This document shows, piece after piece, positions 10,615 through 22,879 of a DNA stretch of 64,000 nt. The position numbers were made by a program, and so were the translations under genes. Position 1 is the first letter of the stretch. The number at the start of each line of letters is the position of its first letter. The DNA is from Lacrimispora defluvii. GTDB taxonomy: Bacteria; Bacillota; Clostridia; Lachnospirales; Lachnospiraceae. The stretch lies in contig JAAOXG010000032.1 in assembly GCA_013036995.1 (NCBI GenBank), positions 104,214 through 168,213 on the forward strand. The letters are read 5' to 3'. Under the pieces are notes generated by a model. It saw nothing but the letters and a program-made list of their open reading frames with translations, was not told where the DNA came from and made no database searches.

Positions 10615-10849
10615 ATGTCGCCCCCCTCTGTCGTCTTCAAGTCGGAATCATCCAGTTTTTCGCTTCTTTTTCCTCTTGTATCCTTTGACTCAAACTGGCA
10701 ATATAGAGAAAGTATTTTTATTTCTATAAAAAGGATAGCAGATCTACGAATAAAAGAAAAGGGGAACACGGCAGATTTGCCGTTTATATATAATGGTTGC
10801 AGACTTGATAAGAAAAAAAACGGCGTTTTCCAGTAAGGAAACAACGCCT

Positions 10850-12094
10850 ATGACAGCTGGAGATTTTTCAAAAGGACGAAATCTTTTTATTGCGGAAGGA
10901 TGCTGCGCCAATGGTATCGTAACACTCACCACAGGTGCATTTCTCTCCGGATACGCCAGTTCACTGGGAGCTGAAGACTCTTTAAACGGCATCATTGGTT
11001 CCATTCCAATCCTTCTTTGCAGCTTACAGATGTTTTCTTCCATTCTTTTAGAAAGCCTCAGGAGAAGGAAAGGACTGATCGTTGGTTTTTCCTTTGTCCA
11101 CAGGCTGCTGCTTTCACTGATGTTTTTCCTGCCGCTATTTATCACACAACCGGTCATTCGTCTGACAGCAGTGGTCATTCTCTATGGAATCGCCCACTTC
11201 TTTGGTGCATCCATCGGTACCGGAACCGGCAACTGGATACTCCAGCTGGTTCCCCAGAATATCAGAGGAGATTACCTTGGCAAAAAAGATTCCTTTGCCT
11301 TTGCTTTCTCCACTGTTTTAAGCCTTATTATGGGCAGAGTCATGGACTGGTTTCGAAACAACTCCATGGAACAGACCGGTTTTCTGGTAGTCGGGGCTAC
11401 CGTTCTTCTGATTGCATGTACAGACTTCTGGTGCCTGCTATCAATAAAAGAACCGGAAAGTACTCCCCATAAACAGAAACTAAAGGATGTTCTTCTGGCT
11501 CCAATCGCTGACATAAAATACCGGAAGGTTATGATCACCTATGTATTCTGGAACCTGGCGCTGCAGATTGCAGGTCCTTTTTTCAGCGTATACATGGTTA
11601 CCGGGCTGAAGATGGATTATACTTATATCACATTCCTTGGACTGATTTCATCCACCGTCCGGATTCTGGCTGCATGGCTTTGGGGGAAACTGGCAGATGC
11701 CACCTCCTGGCTTCTTGCCGGCAGGCTTTCCATGGGACTGCTTGGTTTTATCCATATCAGCTGGCTCTTTATGACACCTGATACCTGCTATGCCCTCCAG
11801 CCAGTCTTACAGGCCTTATCCGGAGCTGCATGGGGTGGAATTGCAATTTCCGTTTTTAATCTGCAGTATCATTATGCACCGGAAGATAAACGGGTTTTAT
11901 ACGTCAGTACCAACTCTTCCTATGCAGGGCTTTGCGGCTTTTTATCCACCCTCTTAGGCGCCAGTCTGCTGACCATACTCCCATCCTTTAAAATCGGGAA
12001 CCTGCCAGTCAGCGGAATGCAGATTCTCTTCCTGCTGTCCGGATCCTTAATCTTAGGCTGTGTTCTTTATATGGGAAAGCTAAAGAATTATTAA
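10850..12094 (+). CDS. MFS transporter, sugar-type
   Basis: I prefer ATG 10850, which has AAGGAAA about 9 nt upstream, giving 414 aa; the frame is open from an ATG at 10793 with no ribosome binding site. About 12 membrane segments are visible, starting with FIAEGCCANGIVTLTTGAF. The central region has a charged loop (LLSIKEPESTPHKQKLKD). Family-level assignment only: this resembles uncharacterised clostridial MFS permeases placed beside AraC regulators and glycosidases. It is divergent from the AraC gene 9799-10614 and ends 4 nt from the convergent araR stop. Confidence 0.8.
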   Translation: MTAGDFSKGRNLFIAEGCCANGIVTLTTGAFLSGYASSLGAEDSLNGIIGSIPILLCSLQMFSSILLESLRRRKGLIVGFSFVHRLLLSLMFFLPLFITQPVIRLTAVVILYGIAHFFGASIGTGTGNWILQLVPQNIRGDYLGKKDSFAFAFSTVLSLIMGRVMDWFRNNSMEQTGFLVVGATVLLIACTDFWCLLSIKEPESTPHKQKLKDVLLAPIADIKYRKVMITYVFWNLALQIAGPFFSVYMVTGLKMDYTYITFLGLISSTVRILAAWLWGKLADATSWLLAGRLSMGLLGFIHISWLFMTPDTCYALQPVLQALSGAAWGGIAISVFNLQYHYAPEDKRVLYVSTNSSYAGLCGFLSTLLGASLLTILPSFKIGNLPVSGMQILFLLSGSLILGCVLYMGKLKNY

Positions 12095-12098
12095 CCGG

Positions 12099-13202
12099 TT
12101 ACTGATTCTTTCTCCGGTCTTTGCAGGACTCCCGGATCACAAGCACCGGCTTTAATACCCGTTCCACCCGGCTTTCTTCGTCCGGAATTTCATGAATCTT
12201 TTCCAAAAGCAGTTCAGCCGCCATTGCCCCCAGCCGTTCCTGGGGATGTGCAATGGTGGTCAGCTTCACCATTCCATTTTCTGCTATGAACGAATTGTCA
12301 TACCCTGTGACAGATATATCTTCCGGAACAGAAATCCCTTCTTTCTGTATGGTCTTAATGATCTCAAAGGCAATCTGATCGTTGTAGCAGACAATCCCGT
12401 CAACGGGGATCTTCTCCTCCAGCATAATCTTTAAAGCCTCAGAAGGCTTGGCAGACCGGTCCTCAGTATGATACCAGATCACCATATCCGGATCATAGGA
12501 AAACCCCCTTTCCTGAAGGGCCTTTACAAAGCCTTTGTGCCTGTCCCTTCCCTGGCTGTCATCTGCCTTAAAAATCCCAAGAATATGCTCATGCCCCAGA
12601 TCAAGGAGATACTTTGTCACCAGATATCCCCCCATACAGTCATCAAGCCTGATATGGAGTTTGCTTTTCATCTGGGCATAGTAGCCCTGTATAAACACAT
12701 AAGGTATTTTGTAAAAATCCAGCTTGTCATACAGTCCCCTGTGCCCACAGAGGATCTCGCTTTTGCTTGGTTCAATAATGAGTCCGTCCACGTCCTTTTC
12801 CAGGATCTCTTCTAAACATCTGCTTTCTTTTAATCTGCTGTTTCCTGTATTTTTAATAATAATACTGTAACCATTCTCCGTCAGTACCTGATCGATTCCC
12901 TGAATCAGCCGCGGGAAAATATAGTCGGACAAATAGGTAGTAATCACCGCTATATTGCCCGACCCTTTTTTCCTTCCCGCTTTTCTGGACACGAAGGTAC
13001 CTCTGCCATGCTCCGCTTCAATGTAGCCTTCCTGTTCCAGTATGGACAGGGCTTTTCTCACCGTATGACGGCTGATATGGTAAACTTCCGAAAGCTGATT
13101 CTCCGAAGGAAGCCGGTCTCCCGGCTTCTTCTCTCCGGAAATAATCTCTTTTTTCAGTTCTTCCATTAATACGTAATACTTTGTTTTTCCACTGTCCGAC
13201 AC
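12099..13202 (-). CDS. araR: GntR/LacI hybrid transcriptional repressor, AraR type
   Basis: A 367-aa protein with an N-terminal GntR winged helix (about 7-72, GDRLPSENQLSEVYHISRHTVRKAL) fused to a LacI/periplasmic-binding-like sensor domain (about 84-360, with VTGYDNSFIAENGMVKLTTI). This is the architecture of B. subtilis AraR, which is released from DNA by L-arabinose. It is the last gene of the arabinose operon, 15 nt after araD, so it is autoregulated through the operon promoter. A matching operator-like inverted repeat lies at 19346-19371. Confidence 0.9.
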   Translation of the reverse strand: MSDSGKTKYYVLMEELKKEIISGEKKPGDRLPSENQLSEVYHISRHTVRKALSILEQEGYIEAEHGRGTFVSRKAGRKKGSGNIAVITTYLSDYIFPRLIQGIDQVLTENGYSIIIKNTGNSRLKESRCLEEILEKDVDGLIIEPSKSEILCGHRGLYDKLDFYKIPYVFIQGYYAQMKSKLHIRLDDCMGGYLVTKYLLDLGHEHILGIFKADDSQGRDRHKGFVKALQERGFSYDPDMVIWYHTEDRSAKPSEALKIMLEEKIPVDGIVCYNDQIAFEIIKTIQKEGISVPEDISVTGYDNSFIAENGMVKLTTIAHPQERLGAMAAELLLEKIHEIPDEESRVERVLKPVLVIRESCKDRRKNQ

Positions 13203-13217
13203 GGTAAGGACTCCTTG

Positions 13218-13910
13218 TTATTTTTTCTGCCCATAATAGGCATCCGGTCCGTGCTTTCTCATAAAATGCTTATCCTGCAAGGACTGGGGTGCTGGCTTTA
13301 CTGCTGTATTTAACAACTCTGTCATCAAATTCATTTTTGCAATTTCTTCTAATACGACCGCATTGTGAACTGCATTGGCCGCATCAGTTCCCCAGGTAAA
13401 AGGACCATGGTTTTTGCACAATACCGCCGGAACATGCATAGGATCAATCCCCTCAAAGGTTTCTATAATCACAGTTCCCGTATTTTTCTCATAGCCTTCA
13501 TCAATCTCTTCCTGAGTTAAGTTTCTTGCACAGGGAATCTCCCCATAAAAATAATCTGCATGGGTAGTGCCATAGCAGGGCAGCGCTCTTCCGGCCTGAG
13601 CCCAGGAGGTAGCCATAGGGGAGTGGGTATGGACTATTCCGCCGATCTTTTCAAATGCCCGGTACAGTTCCAAATGGGTGGCCGTATCAGAAGAAGGATT
13701 TAATTCTCCCTCCACCTGATTGCCGTCTAAATCCATAACCACCATATCCTCCGGTTTCAGCTTATCATAATCCACTCCACTGGGTTTAATGACAAACAAT
13801 CCCTTATCCCGGTCAATACCACTGACATTTCCCCAGGTGTAGGTAATCAGCCCTCTCCGGGGTAATTCCATATTTGCTTCATATACACTTAATTTTAATT
13901 CTTCCAGCAT
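13218..13910 (-). CDS. araD: L-ribulose-5-phosphate 4-epimerase
   Basis: A 230-aa class II aldolase-fold enzyme that converts L-ribulose 5-phosphate to D-xylulose 5-phosphate, the last step of the arabinose pathway. Zinc-site motifs are [15 protein letters not shown] and [11 protein letters not shown], and the phosphate-binding GNVSGID and KPSGVDYD stretches are present. The WGTDA and [14 protein letters not shown] elements fit AraD rather than fuculose aldolases. It lies 21 nt after araB in the operon. Compare the more divergent family member at 399-1040. Confidence 0.95.
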   Translation of the reverse strand: MLEELKLSVYEANMELPRRGLITYTWGNVSGIDRDKGLFVIKPSGVDYDKLKPEDMVVMDLDGNQVEGELNPSSDTATHLELYRAFEKIGGIVHTHSPMATSWAQAGRALPCYGTTHADYFYGEIPCARNLTQEEIDEGYEKNTGTVIIETFEGIDPMHVPAVLCKNHGPFTWGTDAANAVHNAVVLEEIAKMNLMTELLNTAVKPAPQSLQDKHFMRKHGPDAYYGQKK

Positions 13911-13931
13911 CGTATCGCCTTTATCCTTTCC

Positions 13932-15533
13932 CTATATGTATAAGCTGTCCACTGCCGTCCGTTCGATGGCAAGGCCTTTTTTATACCGTTCCATAAATGT
14001 CTGGAATCCTGTTACATCTTCCGGATCCGGTTCCATGGTTTCACCTGCCATATCCTTAAATACCCGGTCAGATAAGTAATGATCCAGAGACTCGCCTTCC
14101 TTCTTGCGAAGCAAATATGATGCAAGCAGGGCTGCTCCCCAGGCTCCGCCTTCTCCGGCCGTTTCCATGACAGAAACAGGAACTCCCACAGCTGCAGCCA
14201 TGATTCTCTGTCCCGTTTCTCTGGTCTTAAACAGGCCGCCGTGTCCCAGAAGCACATCCAGTTTCACACCTTCTTTAAACAGAATCTCCATGCCCATATT
14301 TAAGGCTCCCAAAGCCGTATAAAGATGGACTCTCATAAAGTTTGCCAGGTCAAACCTGCTGTTTGGAGTTCGGACAAATAATGGTCTTCCCTCTTCAAAA
14401 TGAGTGATATGTTCCCCCGATAAATAACCGTAGGACAAAAGTCCGCCGCCATCTTTATCGCCCTCCAGTGCCTTTTTATAAAGGGCGGTAAACAGTTCAT
14501 TTTTATCCGGCTTCATACCCATGGTATTGGCAAACTCTTCAAACAAAGCTACCCATGCATTTAAGTCGGAAGTACAGTTGTTGCAGTGTACCATGGCAAC
14601 AGCGTCTCCTGCCGGTGTGGTAACCAGATCAAGCTCTTCATAAACCTTGGAGAGCTCCTTTTCCAGAACCACCATGGCAAAAACACTGGTACCTGCCGAT
14701 ACGTTACCAGTTCTCTTTGCAACAGAGTTGGTGGCAGTCATACCGGTACCTGCATCACCTTCCGGCGGGCAAAGTGGAATTCCAGGCTTTAAATTGCCGC
14801 TTTCATCCAGCAGAGCCGCTCCCGCTGCAGTCAGAGTGCCTGCAGCTTCTCCTGCAGTCAGAACTTCAGGCATAATATCCCTTAATTTCCATGGCAGATT
14901 CCGGTCAGAGACAAGTTCATCAAACTGGCTGATCATTCGCTCATTAAAATCCTTTGTCTCACTGTCCACAGGAAACATTCCGGCACAGTCACCGATTCCA
15001 AGAACCCTCTTCCCGGTCAGCTTCCAGTGAACATATCCTTCCAGAGTAATCAGATAATCGATTTCAGAGACATGGCTCTCGCCATTTAAAATAGCCTGAT
15101 ACAAATGGGCGATGCTCCATCTTTGAGGAATGTGGAATGAAAACAGCTCCGTCAGTTTTCCGGCTGCCTCTTCCGTCATGGTATTTCTCCAGGTCCGAAA
15201 TGGAACCAGCAGCTCTCCATTCTTGTCAAATGCCATATAACCATGCATCATGGCAGAAAATCCAATAGCTCCGATGGTAGTGATCGTTACCCCGTACTTC
15301 TCCTTTACTTCCTCTGCCATCTTCCTGTAGCTTTCCTTCACACCTTCCCATATATCATCAATACCATAGGTCCAGATTCCGTTTTCATAACGGTTTTCCC
15401 AGTCATGACCGCCGGAAGCGATGGGATTATGATTTTCATCCACCAGAACTGCCTTGATTCTGGTGGATCCCAGTTCGATTCCCAGTGCGGTATTTCCTTC
15501 CCGGATTGCTGCTATTAATTTTTCGTTTTCCAT
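13932..15533 (-). CDS. araB: Ribulokinase, FGGY family
   Basis: I place the start at ATG 15533, where GAGGGGG precedes it; an upstream in-frame ATG at 15587 would overlap araA. The product is 533 aa. The FGGY/ASKHA kinase signature begins at [17 protein letters not shown]. Other motifs are [28 protein letters not shown] and [19 protein letters not shown] near the C-terminus. It phosphorylates L-ribulose. Position between araA and araD supports ribulokinase rather than xylulokinase. Confidence 0.92.
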   Translation of the reverse strand: MENEKLIAAIREGNTALGIELGSTRIKAVLVDENHNPIASGGHDWENRYENGIWTYGIDDIWEGVKESYRKMAEEVKEKYGVTITTIGAIGFSAMMHGYMAFDKNGELLVPFRTWRNTMTEEAAGKLTELFSFHIPQRWSIAHLYQAILNGESHVSEIDYLITLEGYVHWKLTGKRVLGIGDCAGMFPVDSETKDFNERMISQFDELVSDRNLPWKLRDIMPEVLTAGEAAGTLTAAGAALLDESGNLKPGIPLCPPEGDAGTGMTATNSVAKRTGNVSAGTSVFAMVVLEKELSKVYEELDLVTTPAGDAVAMVHCNNCTSDLNAWVALFEEFANTMGMKPDKNELFTALYKKALEGDKDGGGLLSYGYLSGEHITHFEEGRPLFVRTPNSRFDLANFMRVHLYTALGALNMGMEILFKEGVKLDVLLGHGGLFKTRETGQRIMAAAVGVPVSVMETAGEGGAWGAALLASYLLRKKEGESLDHYLSDRVFKDMAGETMEPDPEDVTGFQTFMERYKKGLAIERTAVDSLYI

Positions 15534-15562
15534 AGAAAACCCCCTCAAACTTTCTCTCAGCA

Positions 15563-17056
15563 TCAGCGATATGCCACCGAATTCCATCTCAGTTCATTCT
15601 TAAAATCACGGATATTTGTGTTTTCATCAATATAAACGGCTTCGATTCCCATCGCTTCCGCCCAGTCACCCAGCTGTTTTGCAGTCAGATCATAGGTAAA
15701 TGCAGTATGATGGGCACCACCCGCTAATATCCAGCATTCAGCTCCGGTTATTAAGTTTGGCTCTGGTGTCCAGAATGCAGAAGCCACAGGAAGCTTGGGC
15801 ATGGGTTTTTCCACCTTTTTGCAATTAACCGTATTAATAATTAGGCGGAAACGGTTTCCCAGGTCGATCAGGGAAGCAGCAACTCCTCTGCCCTCTTTTG
15901 CGGTAAATACAAGTCTTGCAGGATCTTCTCTGTCACCCATGGACAATGGATTTACCTTGATGCCTGCTTTTCCCTCTGCAATAGACGGGCAGACCTCCAG
16001 CATATGAGCCTGAAGAATCCCCTCCTTGCCCGGAACCAGATTATACGTATAATCCTCCATAAAGGAAGTTCCCTTAGCATCCTTTGTCCCCTCTGTCATC
16101 AGCTTCATTAAGCGTACCATGGCCGCTGTTTTCCAGTCGCCTTCTCCACCGAAGCCGTACCCTTTTTCCATCAGACGCTGGATTGCAAGTCCGGGAAGCT
16201 GTTTTAAGGAACCTAAATCGCCGAAATGGGTAACGATTGCCTGATAATTTTTTTCTTTCAAAAATGCTTCAAATCCAAGCTCAATCTGTGCCTGAACTGC
16301 CACATGCTTTTTAAACTCCTCAGGATCTCTTCCCTCCAGCAAAATATCATAGCGGTCATAATATTCTTCCACAAGTGCAGAAACGGCTCCCGCTTTCACA
16401 TCTGATACATAATCTGCAACTTCATTCACCGGATATGCATCGATCTCCCAGCCAAATTTCATCTGGGCCTCTACCTTATCTCCTTCTGTAACTGCCACAT
16501 TTCGCATATTGTCAGCAAAACGTACCACACGGATATGGCTGCTTTCTACAATTCCCACTGCAGTTCTCATCCAGGAAGCAATTCTTCTTTTCACCGAATC
16601 ATCATCCCAGAAACCGGCTATTACCTCTCTTACCAATCCCATTCTGGTCACCATGTGTCCGAATTCCCGGTCGCCGTGAGCAGACTGGTTCTCGTTCATG
16701 AAGTCCATATCAATGGAATCATATGGGATCTCCTGGTTAAACTGGGTATGTAAATGGAGAAGGGGTTTTCTGTATTCCTGCAGACCCAGGATCCAGGATT
16801 TTGCAGGAGAAAATGTGTGCATCCAGGTAATAACACCTGCGCAGTACTCATCATCGTTTGCCTGACGGAACAATGTCCGTATGGAAGCATTGTCAATAAG
16901 CACCGGTTTTAAAACCACTTCATATGGCAGGAGGCCGGAGGCGTTAAGCCTGCCGGTTATAATTCCTGCATGTTCTGCTACATCTCTTAAGCAGGCTTCT
17001 CCGTAAAGGTCCTGAGAGCCTGTTGCAAACCAGAATTGATACGCTTTTTGTTTCAT
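15563..17056 (-). CDS. araA: L-arabinose isomerase
   Basis: A 497-aa enzyme of typical length that converts L-arabinose to L-ribulose with a Mn2+ cofactor. Recognisable blocks are [13 protein letters not shown] at the N-terminus, [12 protein letters not shown], the [12 protein letters not shown] region, [15 protein letters not shown] and [12 protein letters not shown] near the C-terminus. It lies 20 nt after the arabinofuranosidase gene. It is cytoplasmic and the first dedicated step of the pathway encoded here. Confidence 0.96.
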   Translation of the reverse strand: MKQKAYQFWFATGSQDLYGEACLRDVAEHAGIITGRLNASGLLPYEVVLKPVLIDNASIRTLFRQANDDEYCAGVITWMHTFSPAKSWILGLQEYRKPLLHLHTQFNQEIPYDSIDMDFMNENQSAHGDREFGHMVTRMGLVREVIAGFWDDDSVKRRIASWMRTAVGIVESSHIRVVRFADNMRNVAVTEGDKVEAQMKFGWEIDAYPVNEVADYVSDVKAGAVSALVEEYYDRYDILLEGRDPEEFKKHVAVQAQIELGFEAFLKEKNYQAIVTHFGDLGSLKQLPGLAIQRLMEKGYGFGGEGDWKTAAMVRLMKLMTEGTKDAKGTSFMEDYTYNLVPGKEGILQAHMLEVCPSIAEGKAGIKVNPLSMGDREDPARLVFTAKEGRGVAASLIDLGNRFRLIINTVNCKKVEKPMPKLPVASAFWTPEPNLITGAECWILAGGAHHTAFTYDLTAKQLGDWAEAMGIEAVYIDENTNIRDFKNELRWNSVAYR

Positions 17057-17076
17057 ATGTATAACCCCCTCCTGTT

Positions 17077-18612
<1,536 letters not shown>

Positions 18613-18629
18613 CTAAACGATAATTAGTT

Positions 18630-19283
18630 TTATTCTCCAAATACGCTTCGGTAGTCATCCTGAAATTTTTTAATTCCCTGATCCGTTAAGGGATGTTTTG
18701 TCATCTGCTCCAGCACCGGATAAGGCACGGTAGCAATATCAGCACCTGCTTTTGCACAATCGATCACATGGATGGGATTGCGTATGCTGGCCGCTATAAT
18801 TTCAGTCTCAATCTCATGGATTGAAAATATCTCGGTGATCTCATCAATGAGATCAATTCCAGGCATTGAAATATCATCAAGTCTTCCTAAGAACGGAGAT
18901 ACGTAGGTAGCTCCTGCCCTTGCTGCCAAAAGAGCCTGGGCTGCAGAAAATACCAGGGTCACATTGGTCTTTATTCCTTCTCCTGTCAGCACTTTAACCG
19001 CTTTTAAGCCTTCTGCAGTCATGGGAATCTTAACAACCATATTGGGATGGATGGCTGCAATCTGCCGCCCCTCTTCAATCATCCCTTTTGCATCTGTCGT
19101 AGTCGCTTTCACTTCACCGCTGATGGGACCATCCACAATTGATGTAATCTCTTCTATCACCTGTTTAAAATCCCTTCCTTCTTTGGCAATCAAAGACGGA
19201 TTGGTGGTAACACCGCAGATAATTCCCATCTCATTGGCTTTTCTGATTTCTTCAATGTTTGCTGTGTCTACAAAGAACCTCAT
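18630..19283 (-). CDS. Transaldolase, small TalC/FSA type
   Basis: A 217-aa class I aldolase of the fructose-6-phosphate aldolase / transaldolase subfamily. The Schiff-base lysine is K85 in [17 protein letters not shown] and FVDTAN are family signatures. In this context it recycles xylulose-5-phosphate-derived sugars through the pentose phosphate pathway. It is the first gene of the arabinose operon, 35 nt before abfA, which couples pentose phosphate flux to arabinose supply. Confidence 0.93.
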   Translation of the reverse strand: MRFFVDTANIEEIRKANEMGIICGVTTNPSLIAKEGRDFKQVIEEITSIVDGPISGEVKATTTDAKGMIEEGRQIAAIHPNMVVKIPMTAEGLKAVKVLTGEGIKTNVTLVFSAAQALLAARAGATYVSPFLGRLDDISMPGIDLIDEITEIFSIHEIETEIIAASIRNPIHVIDCAKAGADIATVPYPVLEQMTKHPLTDQGIKKFQDDYRSVFGE

Positions 19284-19345
19284 TGATTTCTACCTCCTGA
19301 TTTTTCCATGAGAGTGAACCAGTCATCCTCTTACTTACAATTTAT

Positions 19346-19371
19346 AACTTGTACGCACCATTGCACAAGTT
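19346..19371. promoter_or_regulatory. AraR-like operator of the arabinose operon
   Basis: AACTTGT (19346-19352) and ACAAGTT (19365-19371) form a perfect inverted repeat, and the left part continues as ACTTGTACG, close to half of the B. subtilis AraR site (ATTTGTAC). It covers the expected start point just downstream of the -10 box, as expected for a repressor. Confidence 0.65.
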
Positions 19372-19381
19372 GTTTTTATAT

Positions 19382-19411
19382 ATTTTACCATATCTGACCC
19401 TTTATTTCCAA
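19382..19411 (-). promoter_or_regulatory. Promoter of the arabinose operon
   Basis: Minus-strand TTGGAA (19406-19411), 18 nt, TAAAAT (19382-19387), about 100 nt before the transaldolase ATG. Confidence 0.5.
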
Positions 19412-19652
19412 ATAATTCATTCATGTATCAGATGGTATATAGCACAAGAGATCGGGGTATTAATATATAATTCTATGTTTTTTCCACAATATCATGAATA
19501 AAACACGGTAAAATGCACAATTTTATTTTTTAAATTTGTTAATGTTTGTTGACACTTTTGAAGAAAAATGGGGTATATTATTACATGTAACCCCCCCCCA
19601 ATACATTATATAGTTTTTGCTACACCCCATAAGAAACGAAATACCTTCTCCG
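19412..19652. other. AT-rich intergenic stretch with a C9 tract
   Basis: No gene is supported here. It contains a plus-strand TTGACA (19549-19554) with TATATT 19 nt later, a TTACATGTAA palindrome (19581-19590) and directly after it nine C residues (19591-19599). It lies between the arabinose promoter and the dacF terminator. Confidence 0.4.
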
Positions 19653-19684
19653 AAAAAAGACCAGCTTCCCCAGCTGGTCTTTTT
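19653..19684. terminator. Terminator of the dacF-type gene, bidirectional
   Basis: Perfect 12-bp stem (19655-19666 with 19672-19683; core GACCAGCT / AGCTGGTC, loop TCCCC) with A-run before and T-run after. Confidence 0.9.
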
Positions 19685-19701
19685 CATTTAATTATTAAGT
19701 T

Positions 19702-21123
19702 TTATTTCTTTTTGTTTCTGCGCTCTTTTAAAATGCGTTCAAAGTCAGCCGCATCACCATCTTCCTGAAGGCGGCGTCTTCGTTCCTCTTTTCGCATCGC
19801 AATTTCTTTAGACTCTTTTCTTTTCTTTTTCACAACAAACACAGTTCCGGCTGCTAACGCAAAAACCGCAGCAGCAAACCCAAGGATCCCCAGTATCCCA
19901 ATTCCTTTTTGGGAGCTGTGATTTGTTTCCGCCTTAGTTTCCTCCTCATGCTTCCCGGAAGATTCTGTTACGGGTTTCTCACTTGGGGATTCCTCCTGTT
20001 CTTTTGCAAACAGATAGGCCTGTCCTACTGCTCTGTCATTATAAGTATAGCGGATGAGTGCCACTGCACCTTTTGGGCTGCCTACTGGCAGATCCGTCGC
20101 CAGTTCCTTATCAACCTCAGAAAATTCTGCTCCTTTTGGAACAGTAACTGCTGCGTTTTGCTCCAGTTCCAGATCGGAAGGCTGATAGCTTTTAGAACCT
20201 ATGGATACAGGGGTATCCCCAGATGTATATTCCGTCTCATTCCCTGCCAAAGGCAGGTTTTCGAAATTGGCGAAACCAAATTCAAGGAGGTTCTTTCCAT
20301 CAATAAAATACTGCCTGGGCTTTCCCTTTAAAATAACGGAGATCAATCTTCTTCCATCTTTTTCTGCATAAGTAACAACCGTATTACCTGCTTTGATCAG
20401 ATACCCGGTTTTTCCTGCAACAGCCGCAGGATAATAAAATTCGCTGGATTCATCTTTTGTCTTAACCAGTCTATGCTCATTTTCAATGGTCATCCCGTTG
20501 GGATTTTTGCTGGTAGGTGGAATTTTATGGGTGATGGCAGAACTGATCTCCACCAGTTTTTTATTATTATAAGCAGCACGGGCGATGAGTGCCATGTCAT
20601 ATGCAGTTACATGCTGGGTATCTCCATTTAAACCTGATGGATTTTCAAAATGGCTTTCTGTGCAGCCAAGCTCCACCAGTTTGTCATTCATCATTTTTAC
20701 AAAAGCTTCTCTGCTTCCTCCTACATGTTCCGCCAGAGCGTTGGCAGCCTGGTTGCAGGAATGCAGAATAAGAGAATAGAGGCAGTCCTCGACTGACAGC
20801 GTATCTCCATTGGTAACATTCAGTTTATTACCGCTTCCTTCTTCCACATTGTTAACAGCGTCCTTGGAAAATGTCACCATATCGGTCAGATCACTGTTCT
20901 CCAGAACGATTAAAGCAGTCAGTATCTTTGTAATACTTGCCGGTGGATAAGCGGCGTGTATATTTTGTCCAAAGATAACGGCGCCTGTATCTGCATCAAT
21001 TACAATTCCCGACTCTGCCTGGATGCCCGTGTCAGACGGCCAATCCGGTTTTGCATAAACAGTCATAAGAAACAGCTGGCAAATCAGTACGCAGCTTAAC
21101 AGTACTTTTATCCGACGTTTCAC
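19702..21123 (-). CDS. dacF: D-alanyl-D-alanine carboxypeptidase (PBP5/DacF type)
   Basis: A 473-aa penicillin-binding protein that trims the terminal D-Ala of peptidoglycan stem peptides. It has a signal peptide (1-24), the serine SxxK motif S63-ITK, S122-C-N and K238-T-G. After the catalytic domain comes a beta-rich PBP5 C-terminal domain (about 285-385) and a low-complexity Glu/Ser linker. A C-terminal membrane helix (about 410-433) is followed by a long basic tail ending RRNKKK. The tail is longer and more charged than in PBP5, where an amphipathic helix is usual. The enzyme is extracellular and membrane-anchored. Confidence 0.93.
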   Translation of the reverse strand: MKRRIKVLLSCVLICQLFLMTVYAKPDWPSDTGIQAESGIVIDADTGAVIFGQNIHAAYPPASITKILTALIVLENSDLTDMVTFSKDAVNNVEEGSGNKLNVTNGDTLSVEDCLYSLILHSCNQAANALAEHVGGSREAFVKMMNDKLVELGCTESHFENPSGLNGDTQHVTAYDMALIARAAYNNKKLVEISSAITHKIPPTSKNPNGMTIENEHRLVKTKDESSEFYYPAAVAGKTGYLIKAGNTVVTYAEKDGRRLISVILKGKPRQYFIDGKNLLEFGFANFENLPLAGNETEYTSGDTPVSIGSKSYQPSDLELEQNAAVTVPKGAEFSEVDKELATDLPVGSPKGAVALIRYTYNDRAVGQAYLFAKEQEESPSEKPVTESSGKHEEETKAETNHSSQKGIGILGILGFAAAVFALAAGTVFVVKKKRKESKEIAMRKEERRRRLQEDGDAADFERILKERRNKKK

Positions 21124-21148
21124 GTATCATCCTCCTGACATGAAATAT

Positions 21149-21188
21149 GCCCTAAAGCCGCACCAGAATAAGTATACGGTTTTAGGGC
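21149..21188 (-). terminator. Terminator of the rny gene
   Basis: GCCCTAAA-GCCG (21149-21160) pairs with CGGTTTTAGGGC (21177-21188), 7 nt after the RNase Y stop. Confidence 0.7.
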
Positions 21189-21194
21189 ACTATT

Positions 21195-22754
21195 TTACTT
21201 CGCGTAATCTGTAACTCTGGACTCCCGGATCACGTTAACCTTAATCTGTCCCGGATACTCTAAGGAATCTTCGATTTTCTTAGAAATATCACGGGCCAGG
21301 AGTACCATATCATCATCGTTAATCTGATCGGGAACTACCATAATCCGAACTTCGCGTCCTGCCTGAATGGCAAAGGACTTGTCCACTCCCTTAAAGGAGT
21401 TGGTGATATCTTCTAACTGTTTTAATCTGTTTGTATATGTTTCCAGAGTCTCTCTTCTGGCACCAGGTCTTGCAGCAGATATGGTATCTGCAGCCTGAAC
21501 GATGCAGGCAATCAGACTCTGTGGTTCTACATCGCCATGATGTGATTCCACGGTGTTTAGTACGATTGCGGATTCTTTGTATTTCTTACATAACTCCAGT
21601 CCCAGCTGAATATGAGAACCTTCCATCTCATGATCCACAGCTTTTCCAATATCATGTAATAAACCGGCACGTTTTGCCATACGGATATCAAGACCGATTT
21701 CTCCGGCTAACAGCCCGGATAACTGAGCGACCTCGATAGAATGCTTTAGCGCATTCTGTCCATAGCTTGTTCTATATTTCAGTTTTCCAAGCAGACGTAT
21801 GAGTTCTGGATGAAGCCCGTGAATGCCCACTTCTAAAGCGGCAGCTTCTCCTTCCTCACGCATATTGGTCTCTACTTCTTTTTGCGCCTTCTCCACCATC
21901 TCCTCGATTCTGGCTGGGTGAATACGTCCATCCACAATGAGGCGTTCCAACGCGATTCTAGCTACTTCTCTACGAACCGGATCAAATCCGGATAAAACAA
22001 CTGCCTCCGGGGTATCATCAATAATCAATTCCACACCCGTCAGGGTTTCTAACGTGCGGATGTTACGGCCTTCTCTTCCGATAATACGGCCCTTCATCTC
22101 ATCATTGGGAAGCTGAACAACAGAAACGGTTGTCTCTGCCACATGGTCCGCTGCACATCTTTGAATGGCAGTAACCACATATTCTTTTGCTTTCTTATCA
22201 GCTTCTTCTTTTGCTTTGTTTTCCAGTTCCTTAATTAATTTCGCAGTGTCATGTTTAACATCATCTTCAACAGATTTTAAAAGATATTCTTTTGCCTGTT
22301 CGGAGGTAAGTCCGGAAATTTTTTCCAGTTCCTGAATGCCTTTTTCATATAGAGATTCCACTTCGGAATTTCTCTTATTCAGGGCTTCCTCTCGAGCAGC
22401 AAGACCTGCTTCTCGTTTTTCCATAGTCTCAGACTTCTTGTCCAAGTTTTCTTCCTTGCTTAATACTCGTCTTTCATAACGTTGAAGCTCAGCTCTTCTC
22501 TCCCTGGTTTCCTTTTCCAGTTCGTTCTTAGTCTTTAAAGACTCTTCTTTCGCCTCAAGGAGAGCTTCACGCTTCTTTGTCTCAGCGGTCTTTAATGCTT
22601 CATCTATTATTTCCCGGGATTTTTCTTCTGCAGAGCCAATTTTGCTTTCGTAAGTGTTCTTACGATACGCGGTCGCAGCAGACCAGGCAATAAAAGCAAC
22701 TACTACTGATGCAATGATCGTAATCAATGCAGCCGTGAATACTGATACTGACAC
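21195..22754 (-). CDS. rny: Ribonuclease Y
   Basis: A 519-aa membrane-anchored endoribonuclease that initiates mRNA decay. It has an N-terminal membrane helix (about 4-26), a long charged coiled coil (about 30-190, Glu/Lys-rich), a KH domain (about 205-270, [15 protein letters not shown]) and an HD domain (about 330-430) with the [10 protein letters not shown] metal site. Length and domain order are canonical. It lies downstream of recA-recX, as in many Clostridia. Confidence 0.97.
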   Translation of the reverse strand: MSVSVFTAALITIIASVVVAFIAWSAATAYRKNTYESKIGSAEEKSREIIDEALKTAETKKREALLEAKEESLKTKNELEKETRERRAELQRYERRVLSKEENLDKKSETMEKREAGLAAREEALNKRNSEVESLYEKGIQELEKISGLTSEQAKEYLLKSVEDDVKHDTAKLIKELENKAKEEADKKAKEYVVTAIQRCAADHVAETTVSVVQLPNDEMKGRIIGREGRNIRTLETLTGVELIIDDTPEAVVLSGFDPVRREVARIALERLIVDGRIHPARIEEMVEKAQKEVETNMREEGEAAALEVGIHGLHPELIRLLGKLKYRTSYGQNALKHSIEVAQLSGLLAGEIGLDIRMAKRAGLLHDIGKAVDHEMEGSHIQLGLELCKKYKESAIVLNTVESHHGDVEPQSLIACIVQAADTISAARPGARRETLETYTNRLKQLEDITNSFKGVDKSFAIQAGREVRIMVVPDQINDDDMVLLARDISKKIEDSLEYPGQIKVNVIRESRVTDYAK

Positions 22755-22879
22755 AGGAGCACCTCCTTATTTTATTTTCATTGTACAACAATACAACACT
22801 ACAATTTTAAACTGTTTTATACATTATGTCAAGTATTTCACCTCTGTTTCCGGTATACTTATACACATTTTCACTATTG

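Noticed and set aside
19568..19768. 66-codon plus-strand frame in the gap before dacF
   Set aside because: It crosses the terminator hairpin and ends inside dacF antisense, with no ribosome binding site.
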